DNA of 64,000 bases from Entoloma clypeatum (lineage: Eukaryota > Basidiomycota > Agaricomycetes > Agaricales > Entolomataceae): contig OY751486.1 of the NCBI GenBank assembly GCA_963565915.1, forward strand, positions 4,588,001 to 4,652,000, in the 5' to 3' direction. Below the pieces are notes generated by a model. It was not told where the DNA came from. It saw only the letters and a list, made by a program, of their open reading frames with translations, and ran no database searches. The position numbers and the translations under genes are program-made. Positions 1 through 10,047 of this stretch are shown here, in pieces; position 1 is the stretch's first letter, and each line of letters opens with the position of its first letter.

Positions 1-168
1 GAGGTGATAATAAGGAGGGGTAAGTATCCAACGACCTTGAATTAGCAGGATACGCAGGTCAATGCTTTTTCTCAAAAGGCGACATGGTTTGGCGCTATAC
101 CATATCCTCTACCTCCACCTCCTTGCCATTCTGGAACCTCAACCTTCTCTTGTTACTTGGCACTAAAA

Positions 169-1437
169 ATGCCTGCCTTTCGCAACCTCAAATCACGTCG
201 ATCGTCAGGCATGACACCCCTAGAATATGACGGTTTGTTACACCTTTCCTCCGAGACGTATCCGATCACTCACCATTTCTTTAGAGTATGGGTGGGAGAG
301 AATTCCTCGAGCATACCCTTTCGATGATATTTCTCAACCATTTTCGCGATCGTCATCTTCGACACCGCCCTTGGTCGCCCCTTCAAGTCACCATCTGAGC
401 CATAAGGTTAAGCCTCGTGACCATATCCCGCGACCAAGAAATGCGTTCATCTTCTTCCGCTCATACTTTAACAAAATGGCGGGCGGCCATGATCAAAATC
501 AGGTCAGCGTTCGGGCGGGGAAAGCCTGGAACGACCTCAGTGACGAAGAACGTCGCCCGTTCACTCTCATGGCCGCGAAGGAGAAGCTCGATCATCGGGC
601 CAAGTTCCCCAACTATACTTATACTCCAGGGAACAAGGGCAACGGAAATAAGAGGAAAGGGTCGACGAAGAAGAAGGCTATGCCTGCCCCAAGGCGGGTT
701 ATCAATGAGTCCAAGCCCCCGTCACCTCCCCTTCCTTCTCCCTGCCCTCGTTGCGACAGCCCGTCAGATTGCGCATTGACGTGCATCCCACCCACACCAT
801 CCAGAGCAACGGCTAACGAAACGTTCCTTGACCTCACCGTCGATGAAAAGCCGGAACCAATCTTCACACCAAACTGGTCTTTTATACCAACCTCTCAAAT
901 ACCCCCTTTGCGGTTGCCGCCGCCATCACCTAGAACTATTAAGGTGCGTTTTATCTTCGTTCTACTCCTTCCACACATGCTGATTCCTTATAAATCTTGC
1001 AGAAAGAAGAAGTAGAGTGTCCACTCCCACTCCCTCCGCCTCAACCTCCGAGTCTCAACAACGTTGCTGAGGTTTTCGAACCGAAATGCGAACCCGAGCC
1101 ATTCCTCCTGCCACAGCTCAACTATGAGTATGACGATATTCCGCCATTCCTCGATCATTCCCACCTTGTCGGTTTGTCTCAGCTTCACTCAAATTGGACA
1201 TTCTCCGCCTCCGAGTCGATGTTGCCGTCCGAAATGGACGCCGTCATGGATTGTGCGGGAGCTGGCAAAGACAACGATGCTTTCACACCTCTCGACTTTG
1301 AAACAATGTTTGCCAACATAGAAAAGGGACAGCTGGCACTGTCGTACCCTCTCTCGTTTGAACCTCCCATCACACGCCATGAAGAAATTGTCATGACCCA
1401 ATTTGTCGACTTTGATAGTTGCACCACAGCTTCTTAA
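169..1437 (+). CDS. HMG-box (MATA-HMG type) transcription factor, 385 aa
   Basis: Likely sequence-specific DNA-binding regulator acting in the nucleus. Three exons (169-232, 285-943, 1003-1437) join in phase with GT-AG introns of 52 and 59 bp and give 385 residues. One HMG box lies at about residues 69-140: it opens with the RPRNAFIFFRS motif and continues through KAWNDLSDEERRPF to a final FPNYTYTP, the pattern of fungal MATA_HMG and Ste11/PCC1-like factors. A Lys/Arg-rich basic stretch follows directly and could serve as a nuclear localisation signal. The rest is Pro/Ser-rich with acidic patches, typical of activation regions. The start is the first ATG that splices into the HMG frame. Such proteins regulate mating or fruiting in basidiomycetes, but no mating-type homeodomain or pheromone genes are nearby, so a mating-locus role is not supported here. 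Fold certain, target unknown. Confidence 0.85.
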
Positions 1438-1762
1438 TCCCCACTTTGCGGACGCTCTATGTTCATCCATCGTCTTACTATACATCTTGCACCCTCACTA
1501 CCCACCTTCACTACCATCACCACATCTGTAACACCACCATCTCGCAGAGCCATTCCACTGTATTTAAAACCCACATTGCAACATTGTTAGCTAGCTAAGT
1601 ACTGTGAATGCAAGTATGTTAATGTCTGGTGTTGAGTCTGCCGCGGAGTTGGTATTTGACTATGCTGCGTGGTTGTTTGTCGTCGTCAATGCGCTAACCC
1701 CAGGCCGATAATGCTAGTTGGGCAACATATCCATCTCGTTGAACATCACGCATCCTAGCTGA
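1438..1762. other. Intergenic gap between HMG gene and EH-domain gene
   Basis: 325 bp holding the 3' end of the HMG gene and the promoter side of the EH-domain gene. An AT-rich tatttaaaac stretch lies near 1560. I see no gene. Confidence 0.6.
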
Positions 1763-4233
1763 ATGTCTACCACTTTCTTCGCCTCGGACCAAGAGCTGGA
1801 GCTAGTCGGCCGGATATACGAGCATGCAGGTTGTTCGCGTCCTGGTTTCATCACCGGGGATGCTTTGGTCGAGATCTTCACTACCAGTGTTGACCTGACT
1901 CCCCTTGTTCTCAGCCATATATGGAACATCGCAGACGAGGACAAGACGGGGAACCTGTCGGAGAGGGGTTTGGCCATCGCCCTTCGACTCATAGGGTGGG
2001 CTCAGAAGGGCGAAAGTGTTGAGGTTGGGTTGGTCAACATGCGTACGAGATTATCTCCAGAGTCTGCATTCTTTTTCTCACCACTGACATGCGTAGCTGG
2101 ACCGTTGCCGCGTATTGAGGGGATCACCAACACTGACGACATCACAAATACATCCAGTGGTTCCGAGTCGACCGCAGAAGTTGAAGTCGAAGTCGAATGG
2201 CCCTCTTTCACGGGACGTTCTAAGGAGTTCTTCAGAAAGTTGTTTCAAGACAGTGGGCCCCTCAATGGTCTACTTGGTGGTGAATTCGTTGAATTTTCAT
2301 CCATGGAGCATTCCCCGCTTATCCTAACCCTTCAGGTGACAAAGTTCGAGATATATTTCTCCAAACCAACTTATCAACCCAAGATCTTTGGGAAATTTGG
2401 TATGCGCATCTTGGAACGTGTCTCTGTGTGGATCCGAGCTCATATGAGTCGGAGTAAGGAACCTGGCCGATACACAGAAACGAGGAGAGCTCGATTGCAA
2501 TGATTTTGCCCTGGCGATGTACCTCCTCCAGGGTACAATGTCCGGCGAGTTTTTGTCGGTGCCGACATCTATCCCGGCTCATTTTCACCAACGAATATAC
2601 GAAGAACCCACTCAGAAGGTTGACGAGACCTCACCTGCTCCACCCTCGCCTATTTCACATCCTCCTAAAAATCTGGTACAGCCTCTTGCAGACCCCGCCA
2701 TCATCTCTCGCCACGAGAAACGACCTTTCAGCGCAGAAGACACTTTCCACTATGATTGGGATGTAACACCGACTGAGAAAACCGAGGCTGATCAGGATTT
2801 TGACATGCTAGACTCTGAAGGGCAAAATTTCATTGATGGCGACGTTCTTGGAAAGTTTATGTTGAAATTCAGGTTGTCACCGGAAGATTTGGCTCATATC
2901 TGGTACGTCATGGCAGACCTCACCTCGCTCAGCAGTTCAATGTGGCTGCAGGGATCTCGCGGACCTGAAAAACAATAATCGTTTTACTCGAGATGGGTTT
3001 GCGGTTGCTATGCATCTCATCCGACGGAAACTAGCTGGATTCAAATTGCCTTTCACCTTGCCTCCTTCTTTGACACCCCCTTCTATGCGAACCATAGAGG
3101 AACCACAGCAACCTATACAAGATAACAACACTCCATTCAAAAAGGAAAGCCCAACCAGTGCACACCCTCCACCTCCGCCATTACCTCCAAAACCCGACGC
3201 ATCCCCCTCGTCACAACTCCATCGCACTGCCTCAGAGCACCATCTAACGCCAGACCGTAGCATACCTCTCCATCAGTATCGGGATCTGGAGCGTGAAAAG
3301 TCGTTCTTGGAATCCAAAGTAGACGACCTCGCAACCCGCCTGGAAGCTTGTCGGGATTTTCAGGCAGAAAACGACGCCCTGAAGGTCACAAATGTCTCTC
3401 TATCTGAAAAAATACACGACATGGAGCAAACAATGTCTCAACTGCTACAGATCACAGAGAAAATTCCAGCAATCACCCGGCAGAACACACTCCTTACGAA
3501 CCAAGTCGCGGATTTGGAACAAGTCCGTTCACAGCTGGCGGAGACCCTGAGGCGGCTTGACGCCTCGACACAGGAGAACAGGGAACTGAGCACCCGGCTT
3601 TGGGACGCACGAGAGGCGGCGGAAGCCGCAATAACTCGGTCTGCGGAGGAAACTGGGGAACTGAACAGCAAGGCGGAACGCTTGAGGGAAGAGAACGAGG
3701 TCCTCCGGAGTCGTACGGCGGTGATGGAACGATCTATTAGTCTGTCGCAGCCCCCGTCTGGTTCGGCTACAAACATGCATGAAATGCATATTCTAATGAG
3801 TGATGTGACGCGGGAGAACGAGGAGCTCAAGCGGCAGTTGCGGCGGGTCCAGAGATCGACGGCGCAGTTGTTGTTAAATTCTGTGAACGACGATTTGAGG
3901 CGCGAGAATCAGCGGCTTGCTGTACAGGTGCAGGAGTTGGAGCAGCTGACGAACCAGCTGCAGTCTTCAAGCGAGGACGCGGTGCTGCAGAGGGTGTTGA
4001 AGGACGTGACACAGGAGAACGAGGCGTTGAAGGCGAGGGTGAGGGGGATGCGGGATGATGCGACTGCTAGTCGAGTGCGCGATTTGGAAAGAGAGGTTGC
4101 GGGGTTCAAGGAGGAGGTGAGGATGTTACAGGCTCAGCTGCGCGGCGCGACGGTGTCAGGGCAGTTGGAGGAGGAGGAAGATAGTTCAATGCCTCCTCCG
4201 GCGTATGACGATGGAATCACCCCAGACCAGTGA
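1763..4233 (+). CDS. Three-EH-domain endocytic scaffold, Ede1/Eps15-like, 750 aa
   Basis: Predicted early-endocytosis adaptor; EH domains bind NPF-type peptides at clathrin-coated sites on the plasma membrane. Five exons (1763-2042, 2097-2279, 2336-2399, 2459-2902, 2952-4233) close in phase to 750 residues. Each of three EH domains shows the hallmark: LSHIWNIADEDKTGNLSERG in the first, IWNLADTQKRGELDCNDF in the second, IWDLADLKNNNRFTRDGF in the third, so the calcium-loop/EF-hand layout is kept. A Pro-rich linker follows, then a long heptad coiled coil over roughly residues 430-730, rich in Glu, Arg, Gln and Leu. The acidic C-terminus is short. Budding-yeast Ede1 is much longer and ends in a UBA domain; none is visible here. 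Assignment to the Ede1/Eps15 group is firm at the domain level and inferred for function. Confidence 0.88.
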
Positions 4234-6140
4234 CGTTCTCGCGCAATCAGGCAGGCCCCTAGATTTTGGCCCCCTTTCTCAGGATCGTTAAGCTTGGAAC
4301 TTTCGATCGTCGGAGGCCGCCCTTCCCCACCATCCTATCGGGCTGGGACTTTCGACACCGTTGGCCTCATCATCGTCAGACGTTGTCCAGGGGATATATG
4401 TGTGGTAGACGTGATCCAGGGCAAACTTCCCTCCGCACCGTCACCGTCGCAGTTCCAGAGGGTTTTCGTATATTCAAGGACCTACCCAGTCATATTGGAC
4501 CCTGGTATTCACGTCATAATCACTAATTAGGATAGTGCAGGCTTTGGACGATATTGCTTCATCTAGTTTGTAAAACCACAAGAATGATTGTACGCCAGAA
4601 AGTTTGTGGTGCCTGAGCGAACGCTTTTGAAATTATGCGAAACTGGACCATTCTAAACGTTACAAGCGCTTCTACTTCACTATACGATAGAACCCATGAT
4701 CGTTCCAACCTCTGAGTCCCACCCTCGCGGTGGCCTGACACATGGCTCTGGTTGATACCTGAAAAAAACTTCCTCCAGGCCATGTAAAGGAATCCGAGCA
4801 CTTTTTCGACTTCGACGCTCAAAAGAACACATGTAAGAATTTGATACTATTCAAAAACCACACAACGGCTAGGACAAACAGTTCGTTCGAGGTACTACGA
4901 GTACAAGATTTTCCTTCAACATAGCGCAGATCGAGGTGCCGCGGCTGTCACGAGAAAGTGCCAGTCAGCCCGTTAGTAGCAAGGAGACTGTATACAGTAG
5001 ATACCACGCGTCTATCCGTACAGCTTGATTGGGAGGGCACAGAGTCCCAAATGCCCGAGTGGTCAAAGGCCACAAGTACAAGGCAGTGAGAGTAGGCGAG
5101 ACGAACATCTCCTTTAAGTTCCATCGAAGGTGTCCGAGCTTTCAAGATTCTACCGTGACCTGAATGAGGGTGACACGGAAGGAGAAGGCAAAGAGAATGA
5201 CGAGACGATCTCTCGCGCCGATCTTCGATGTTGCCTGCGGGTTGACTCCGTCCGTCTTCTGGCTGATGGGTAGACTTTTTCAACCCACATCAGATTCCTC
5301 AAGTAAACGATCCTCAGGCTTGTTTTGCCTGCGTCCAGAGAACAGACCATTCGAGTTCATTCTGCAGACGAAACTTCATGATCTCCACGATCAACGCTTT
5401 CGCAAGTCCCATAAACCTGAAGAAGGAACTGATGGTCTTTTTACTCGTGAGGGTTCCATGGCGGCCGAAACTCTGGTTTTCGGCGACACTTGCAAAGCTC
5501 CTGTGATCTCTTCTGATCTATTTCCAAAGAGGTATCGAAGTCGACATTGACCTGGCAGACAAGTAGGCTTGCCAGAGAAGACTCGGAGTAGTTCAAGCTC
5601 GGAAGTGCCAAGAAGCTATATCTTGCCTGTGGAACCCATATTTGGTGATACCGTTCTGAATGTCGTCAGAGTAGCATCGGAGTATTCTCCCCGGGACAGA
5701 CAGCGAGCTGAAACAGACTCCTCTACCCAAATCTTCCTGCGATGAAGGTTCGCTGGTCCCAAAGCCCAAATTCCAAGTTCGCAGCCCCAGAAGGGAAGGA
5801 TTGACGCGCTATTGTTCTGCATAAAAAAAGGGAGCACTAATGTGTGGCATCTCCAGCTGAAAATTCCACCGGGCCAAAAGAGTAGGACAACTACGTACCT
5901 CTTTACGAAGAGGTATCGATTCTGTACTGTCTAAGGATTTCCAGGAAGAAACGGTCGAAGAGCCTGAGGGGTTAGGGGATGATGCAACACGCAACTTGAA
6001 CTCAACTCATTGAAATGTCAAGAACAATCGACTGGCTTGCCAGATCCCTAATTTTCTATCATCTCAGGAAACAGACCCACGTCAACCCCTGTCATTTGCC
6101 ACAGGCAGGACCTGCGAGGATTTGCTACGAGCACAGCGAT
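4234..6140. other. 1.9-kb stretch without a supported gene
   Basis: Several open frames of 60-130 codons occur on both strands (for example 5164-5550 + and 4948-5283 -), but none shows a recognisable domain, consistent splice structure or family resemblance. It includes the 3' flank of the EH gene and downstream flank of the BTB gene. A multi-exon minus-strand gene cannot be excluded. Confidence 0.4.
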
Positions 6141-7541
6141 CTATTTCTTGCCCTTCTTTTTCCCTTTCCCCCTTGTCGTAGCTGACTCCTCGGCATTAAT
6201 GTTACTACTCCCCATCTCAACCTTGATGTCACCCTCATCTTCCAAATCAAAGACACGCTTCACATGAGCGAGAGCTCGTTCATGATCAGACAGTGCGGGG
6301 CATGGCAATACGGTGCCTTTGCAGTTCGGACAAATCTTACTACCGTCCAGCTGGGATTGCCACAACGCCGGTGGGTTGTTGCAGCATCGTCGATTGTTAT
6401 TGGTGAAATCTGCTTCATCGGGTCCAGGAATGACTATTTGTCGGCAGTTGGGACATGTCTTGGCCCCATTGATGCCGTCATTAAATTGAGATGGTGTGTG
6501 TCCGCAGCAGCGAAGATTGGCCGTGACTACTGCAGGGAGTACGATCCCATTACATCTCGAGCAGGTCCGACTGCCGTCTGTCTGAGCGCGCCACGAGGAT
6601 GGGTCGTAATTGCAGCATCGCCGATTGTTATTGGTGAAGGCTGGTTGGACACCAGGTCCGGGAATGACTATTTGTTGACAAGTAGGACACGTCTTGGCTC
6701 CTTTGGGGCCGTCATGTAACTGAGACGGCGTGAATCCGCAACAGCGAAGGTTGGGCGTGACGGACGAAGTGCGGTCTTTCATTGTCCACTGGAAGGAGTC
6801 TCTGTAAAGGCTCTCTCTCGCCGTCACCAACGCCACAAAAGTGTATATCCCGAGCTTCTCGGCTTCAGATGCTTTGATAGGGTCTTGACGGGCGCACAGC
6901 GCGACGTATGCGGGGGCAAGCCACTTCTTGACATTAAGCCGCTTAGCCAGGAGCACTCGTTCGACGGGATCGATGGTGACGTCAATATCTTCAATCTCGG
7001 CGACGGCACGACGGTACACCCTCTTCAGCCCGTAGGTGTTGGCTATGGAGAGCAGATCCATCCACTCGGTAGTGGAGGGCTTGTAGTCATAGTACATCCT
7101 TGAAGTGCAACCTGGATGAGAGGGGCATTGATCAGGGATACATGCGGAGTCTTACCCTTCATAGAAGAACCTCCACAAGGCTCTGAACTCGGCGGCGGTA
7201 ACGTCTCCCAGGCGGATCGAGTCGTCCTTAGACGTGGTGATGATGGCCTTCAATGTCTCCGATTCTCTTTGGAGGAAGTGAGAATCGAGGCGAAAGTGGA
7301 TGTCGTCGACCTGTAGAAGAGAATGTCTGTAAAAGCCGTGTACAGCGAGCTTGCCTTGGAGGCTTACGATGACTGTTATTATCGAGCTGTTCAAAGAACC
7401 CTCCTTCTCAAACACAGGCGTGTTAGTCCCGAAGACCTCCTTATCCGGGATGGGCTTGACATCATGCATATCGAGGGCGGCGACGTCGGAGGCGGAATCA
7501 CTGAAGGAGAAGACAGAGTTGACACTGGATGGCGAGGCCAT
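6141..7541 (-). CDS. BTB/POZ protein with four C-terminal Cys-rich (zinc-ribbon-like) repeats, 428 aa
   Basis: The N-terminal half is a fungal-type BTB domain: after the first intron comes VDDIHFRLDSHFLQRES, then EWMDLLSIANTYGLKR and the PVERVLLAKRLNVKKWL segment typical of this basidiomycete family. BTB folds mediate dimerisation and, in some proteins, cullin-3 binding. Exons 7541-7368, 7310-7156 and 7098-6141 close in phase to 428 residues; the first intron (57 bp) is open in frame, so a 447-residue retained form is possible. The C-terminal half has four units of about 33 residues, each with CC, then about 18-20 residues, then CxxC. Units 1 and 3 (LRCCGFTPSQ, LRCCGHTPSQ) resemble each other, as do 2 and 4 (RRCCNYDPSS, RRCCNNPPAL), an A-B-A-B order. 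Spacing suggests zinc-ribbon folds (inference). A Lys/Gly-rich tail ends the protein. Partner or DNA binding is unknown. Confidence 0.85.
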
Positions 7542-7611
7542 GAGGAAAGGGACAGGTGAACTTCAATTCTGATCAATACGTCCAAACAAAGACCGTGACC
7601 TCAAGCTTACT

Positions 7612-8250
7612 TGGACTCATCATCACAATGGTCGGCCAGCCTTGTTTCACGTCCAGGCAAAGACTCTGAATTGACGAATTTCAACCGTGTTCTGTACATA
7701 TATCCCCATTCTTCCACCCTTGAACGGTCAAAAACCCCAACACGAATCCTCCACATGTTCGGCGGAGAAGATCATCCCAGTCCGCTGTTTCTCCTGCGGT
7801 AAAGTCATCGGTGACAAGTGGAATGCGTATTTGGATCTTTTGTCGAAAGACATGAGCGAGGGGTGAGTTCAAGAGTACCCATGTTTTAATTGCAGTACCT
7901 CACCTTTTTCATGGCATGAAATTTCATATGTGCATAGTGACGCACTGGACGAGCTGCAGTTAAAACGCTATTGCTGCAGACGAATGGTGTTGACGCATGT
8001 GGACCTCATCGAGAAGCTTTTGCACTACAATCGTAAGTGCTTTTGTGTCCTTTGTGTTGTCCCCTTTTCTCCGATTTCCATCGTCTTTTCATCTCCGTTG
8101 TTCATTCGGGTCGCTTTCGCGAGGATACTCATCTCTCATGTCTTCTTTGTTATCACTCTCTGACCGCCGTTTCAGCTATGGAACGCAGCAAGGACAAGAC
8201 AGCCTATTGATGGGACCTGCTGCAGTCTCAATGTATATATATTTTTTCCT
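7612..8250 (+). repeat. RPB10 duplication unit, copy 1 (inverted partner near 12090-12739)
   Basis: Sequence from about 7612 to 8250 matches, as reverse complement, the region about 12739 to 12090. Similarity covers the 5' flank, all three RPB10 exons, both introns and the AT-rich segment after the stop. Retained introns show duplication through DNA rather than mRNA. The limits are by-eye estimates. Confidence 0.8.
7771..8210 (+). CDS. RPB10: RNA polymerases I/II/III subunit ABC10-beta (RPB10), copy 1; first exon unresolved
   Basis: Small zinc-binding subunit shared by RNA polymerases I, II and III, needed for enzyme assembly in the nucleus. The coding part I can place is 7771-7862, 7938-8032 and 8176-8210, which close in phase to 73 residues starting [17 protein letters not shown]. 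Diagnostic residues are CFSCGK, the YCCRR double cysteine (second half of the zinc site) and [10 protein letters not shown]. Length and order match the 70-75 residue family. The initiator Met must come from upstream: the nearby ATG at 7755 is out of frame and the in-frame upstream sequence meets a stop without an ATG, so a short first exon holding the start is inferred but not located. Introns start GTGAG and GTAAG. It is divergent from the BTB gene. A near-identical inverted copy lies 4 kb away; which one supplies the cell's subunit is unclear. Confidence 0.85.
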
Positions 8251-9396
8251 GCGAAAGCACCGACTCCGAACTCTGCGAGACTGCGCTTAACGGCCAAGTG
8301 TCTATGCTCGCTTCACGGCAACGATGAGATTGAACCGCGAAGTTGCGCTATTTAATGTGGGGCGTCGGCAACAGTTACATATGGTCATCACAACATCTGT
8401 TCATTTTCATTGCAACCGAGATTATCAAAGTTCAACTTTCAAGATCCTGCGTTTCATGTCGATTAAGCTCAAAGATTGACAATAGCACGCCTCGTGTTTC
8501 TGGAGCAAATCACCTGCCCTGCAATCGTCCTTTCCGAAAACTGCTGGCACGACCCGTTCTGGCAGCTGAGGCCCATTCCGAGCTCAACTAATCCCTTCCC
8601 AACGTGGTATGAGACTCGGGTCTCAAACGCCTTCAACGAAAAGCCGTAGCCAAGTCCCTTTGATGCCCTTGGGGTGGGGAAAAGCACTTGCTATATTGAT
8701 CCTCAGTCAATTGATCAACGGGGTGATGAGACCATAGTTCAGACCTTGTCATCTGTATCATCCCTTTCCGTTGGCATCCCGTCTGCTGCACTGTAGGCTA
8801 CTGCGGAGCATATCAAAGTGCTCCGTACCGACCAACACCGAAACCCTCTACAATATTCTGGCAATACAGTCGAAATCGTTGGAAAGGCCGGAACCAAATC
8901 GGAATATTTTCGTTATTGCAACCCGTGCTCAGCGGGAGGTTGTAGGTGGGCAGTTTGATTGCCGCGTCGAAATAACGTTCACTCTGTAGCACAGGCCTGC
9001 TTGCGGGGAAGTTAGGAACATTATGACATCTTGTTTCACGAGGGATTTGCCAGGATTCGCCCCTGTATAAGGAATTATCCAAAATGTCAAAATTTTGATT
9101 TGAGTAAGTTATCAAAGTAGCTTTGCGAGGTGGACGTGTGTCCCGGTGTCCCCGTATCGTCAACACTCCGCGAACACTCCTCGGCGTGGAAGGAGCGGCG
9201 AGTAGACTGAGCCGTGTAGATTTGGAGCGTGTATACTTGTCTCCTTTCTTATCGGTGGGAAGGCCTGAGATAGCGGAATTCTGGAGAGACTTCTATAAAC
9301 GGAAAAGCCACGTTCCTCTCATGAGAATCTAGCAGGAGTCATATAAGTACCAAGGGCTACCCTGCTCCTTCTTTCCCCACCCTCCCTCTCACCACA
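8251..9396. other. Non-coding or decayed stretch
   Basis: About 1.1 kb with only short unmatched open frames on both strands, such as 8813-9166 (-). One forward frame near 8510-8760 is long apart from a single TAG but resembles no family I know. The last 100 bp form the promoter of the next gene. Confidence 0.4.
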
Positions 9397-10047
9397 ATGC
9401 CACTACGCTCTCGCTCCATCTCAAACGCCCCAGTCCCCCATCCCTCTCCGCCATCTTCACCCAAGACAAAATCGTCCGTTGGTATCGCCACGGTCGCCAA
9501 TGTCTTCCTCAAAGCTCGCCGTGTGCGAGACACTTCAAATCACATCACGGCCTCGTCGGGGCCCGCTCAATCTCACCCATGCATCACCGAACAATCTGCC
9601 AAGTCCGGCCCATTTGAGCTGATAGAGACATGGGTATGCCAGGATGCCGTCGAGCCAGTCACATTGCTCAGGGCGACGAGAGAAGCACTCCTTGGCCACG
9701 CCATTAGATGGGGCGCCAATACCCTTGTTGACGAAGAGTGAGTTTCTTTGTTCTCCCCATTGAACGCTTGAGGCCTGACAAAGGGTCTTTCGTCAGGTGG
9801 CAATACACGATACGTTGTCCTCGTCGTCGGTCTCAGACTTCGCCTGCCGTGTATCGTGTTCAGGTACTTTTTCCTTGCCCAATCTAGACCGTCAAGCTTT
9901 GCTCATCGTGTATCCACTCTTCAGGTCTCCTATACTGCGTGCATCGCGGTCTCAAGGTCACCCGACCCTCACCAACCAGTGGCGTTGGGCAACGCATCCA
10001 ATGTTTCCAGATGTATGACCATCCTCGCAAGGAATCCCTCATCATGA
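9397..10047 (+). CDS. Conserved fungal hypothetical protein, 176 aa
   Basis: Three exons (9397-9737, 9797-9863, 9925-10047) with GTGAG/CAG and GTACTT/CAG introns close in phase to 176 residues. The N-terminal third is Ser/Pro-rich and basic. The middle, FELIETWVCQDAVEPVTLL then ALLGHAIRWGANTLVDEEW, followed by VSYTACIAVSRSPDPHQPVA and a terminal MTILAR, reads like a compact alpha/beta domain. I recall similar small unnamed proteins in Agaricomycetes, but no named domain can be assigned. No signal peptide or membrane segment is visible. It lies between the two RPB10 copies and is not part of their repeat. Function unknown; the gene model is moderately secure because splice sites and phases agree. 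Confidence 0.6.

Noticed and set aside
4266..4530. Two overlapping frames of 78 and 86 codons just after the EH gene
   Set aside because: They lie in the expected 3' flank, overlap each other and match nothing.
5052..5130. tRNA-like stretch with gcccgagtggtcaaaggc resembling a D-arm/A box
   Set aside because: No matching B box, acceptor stem or anticodon arm follows at the right distance.
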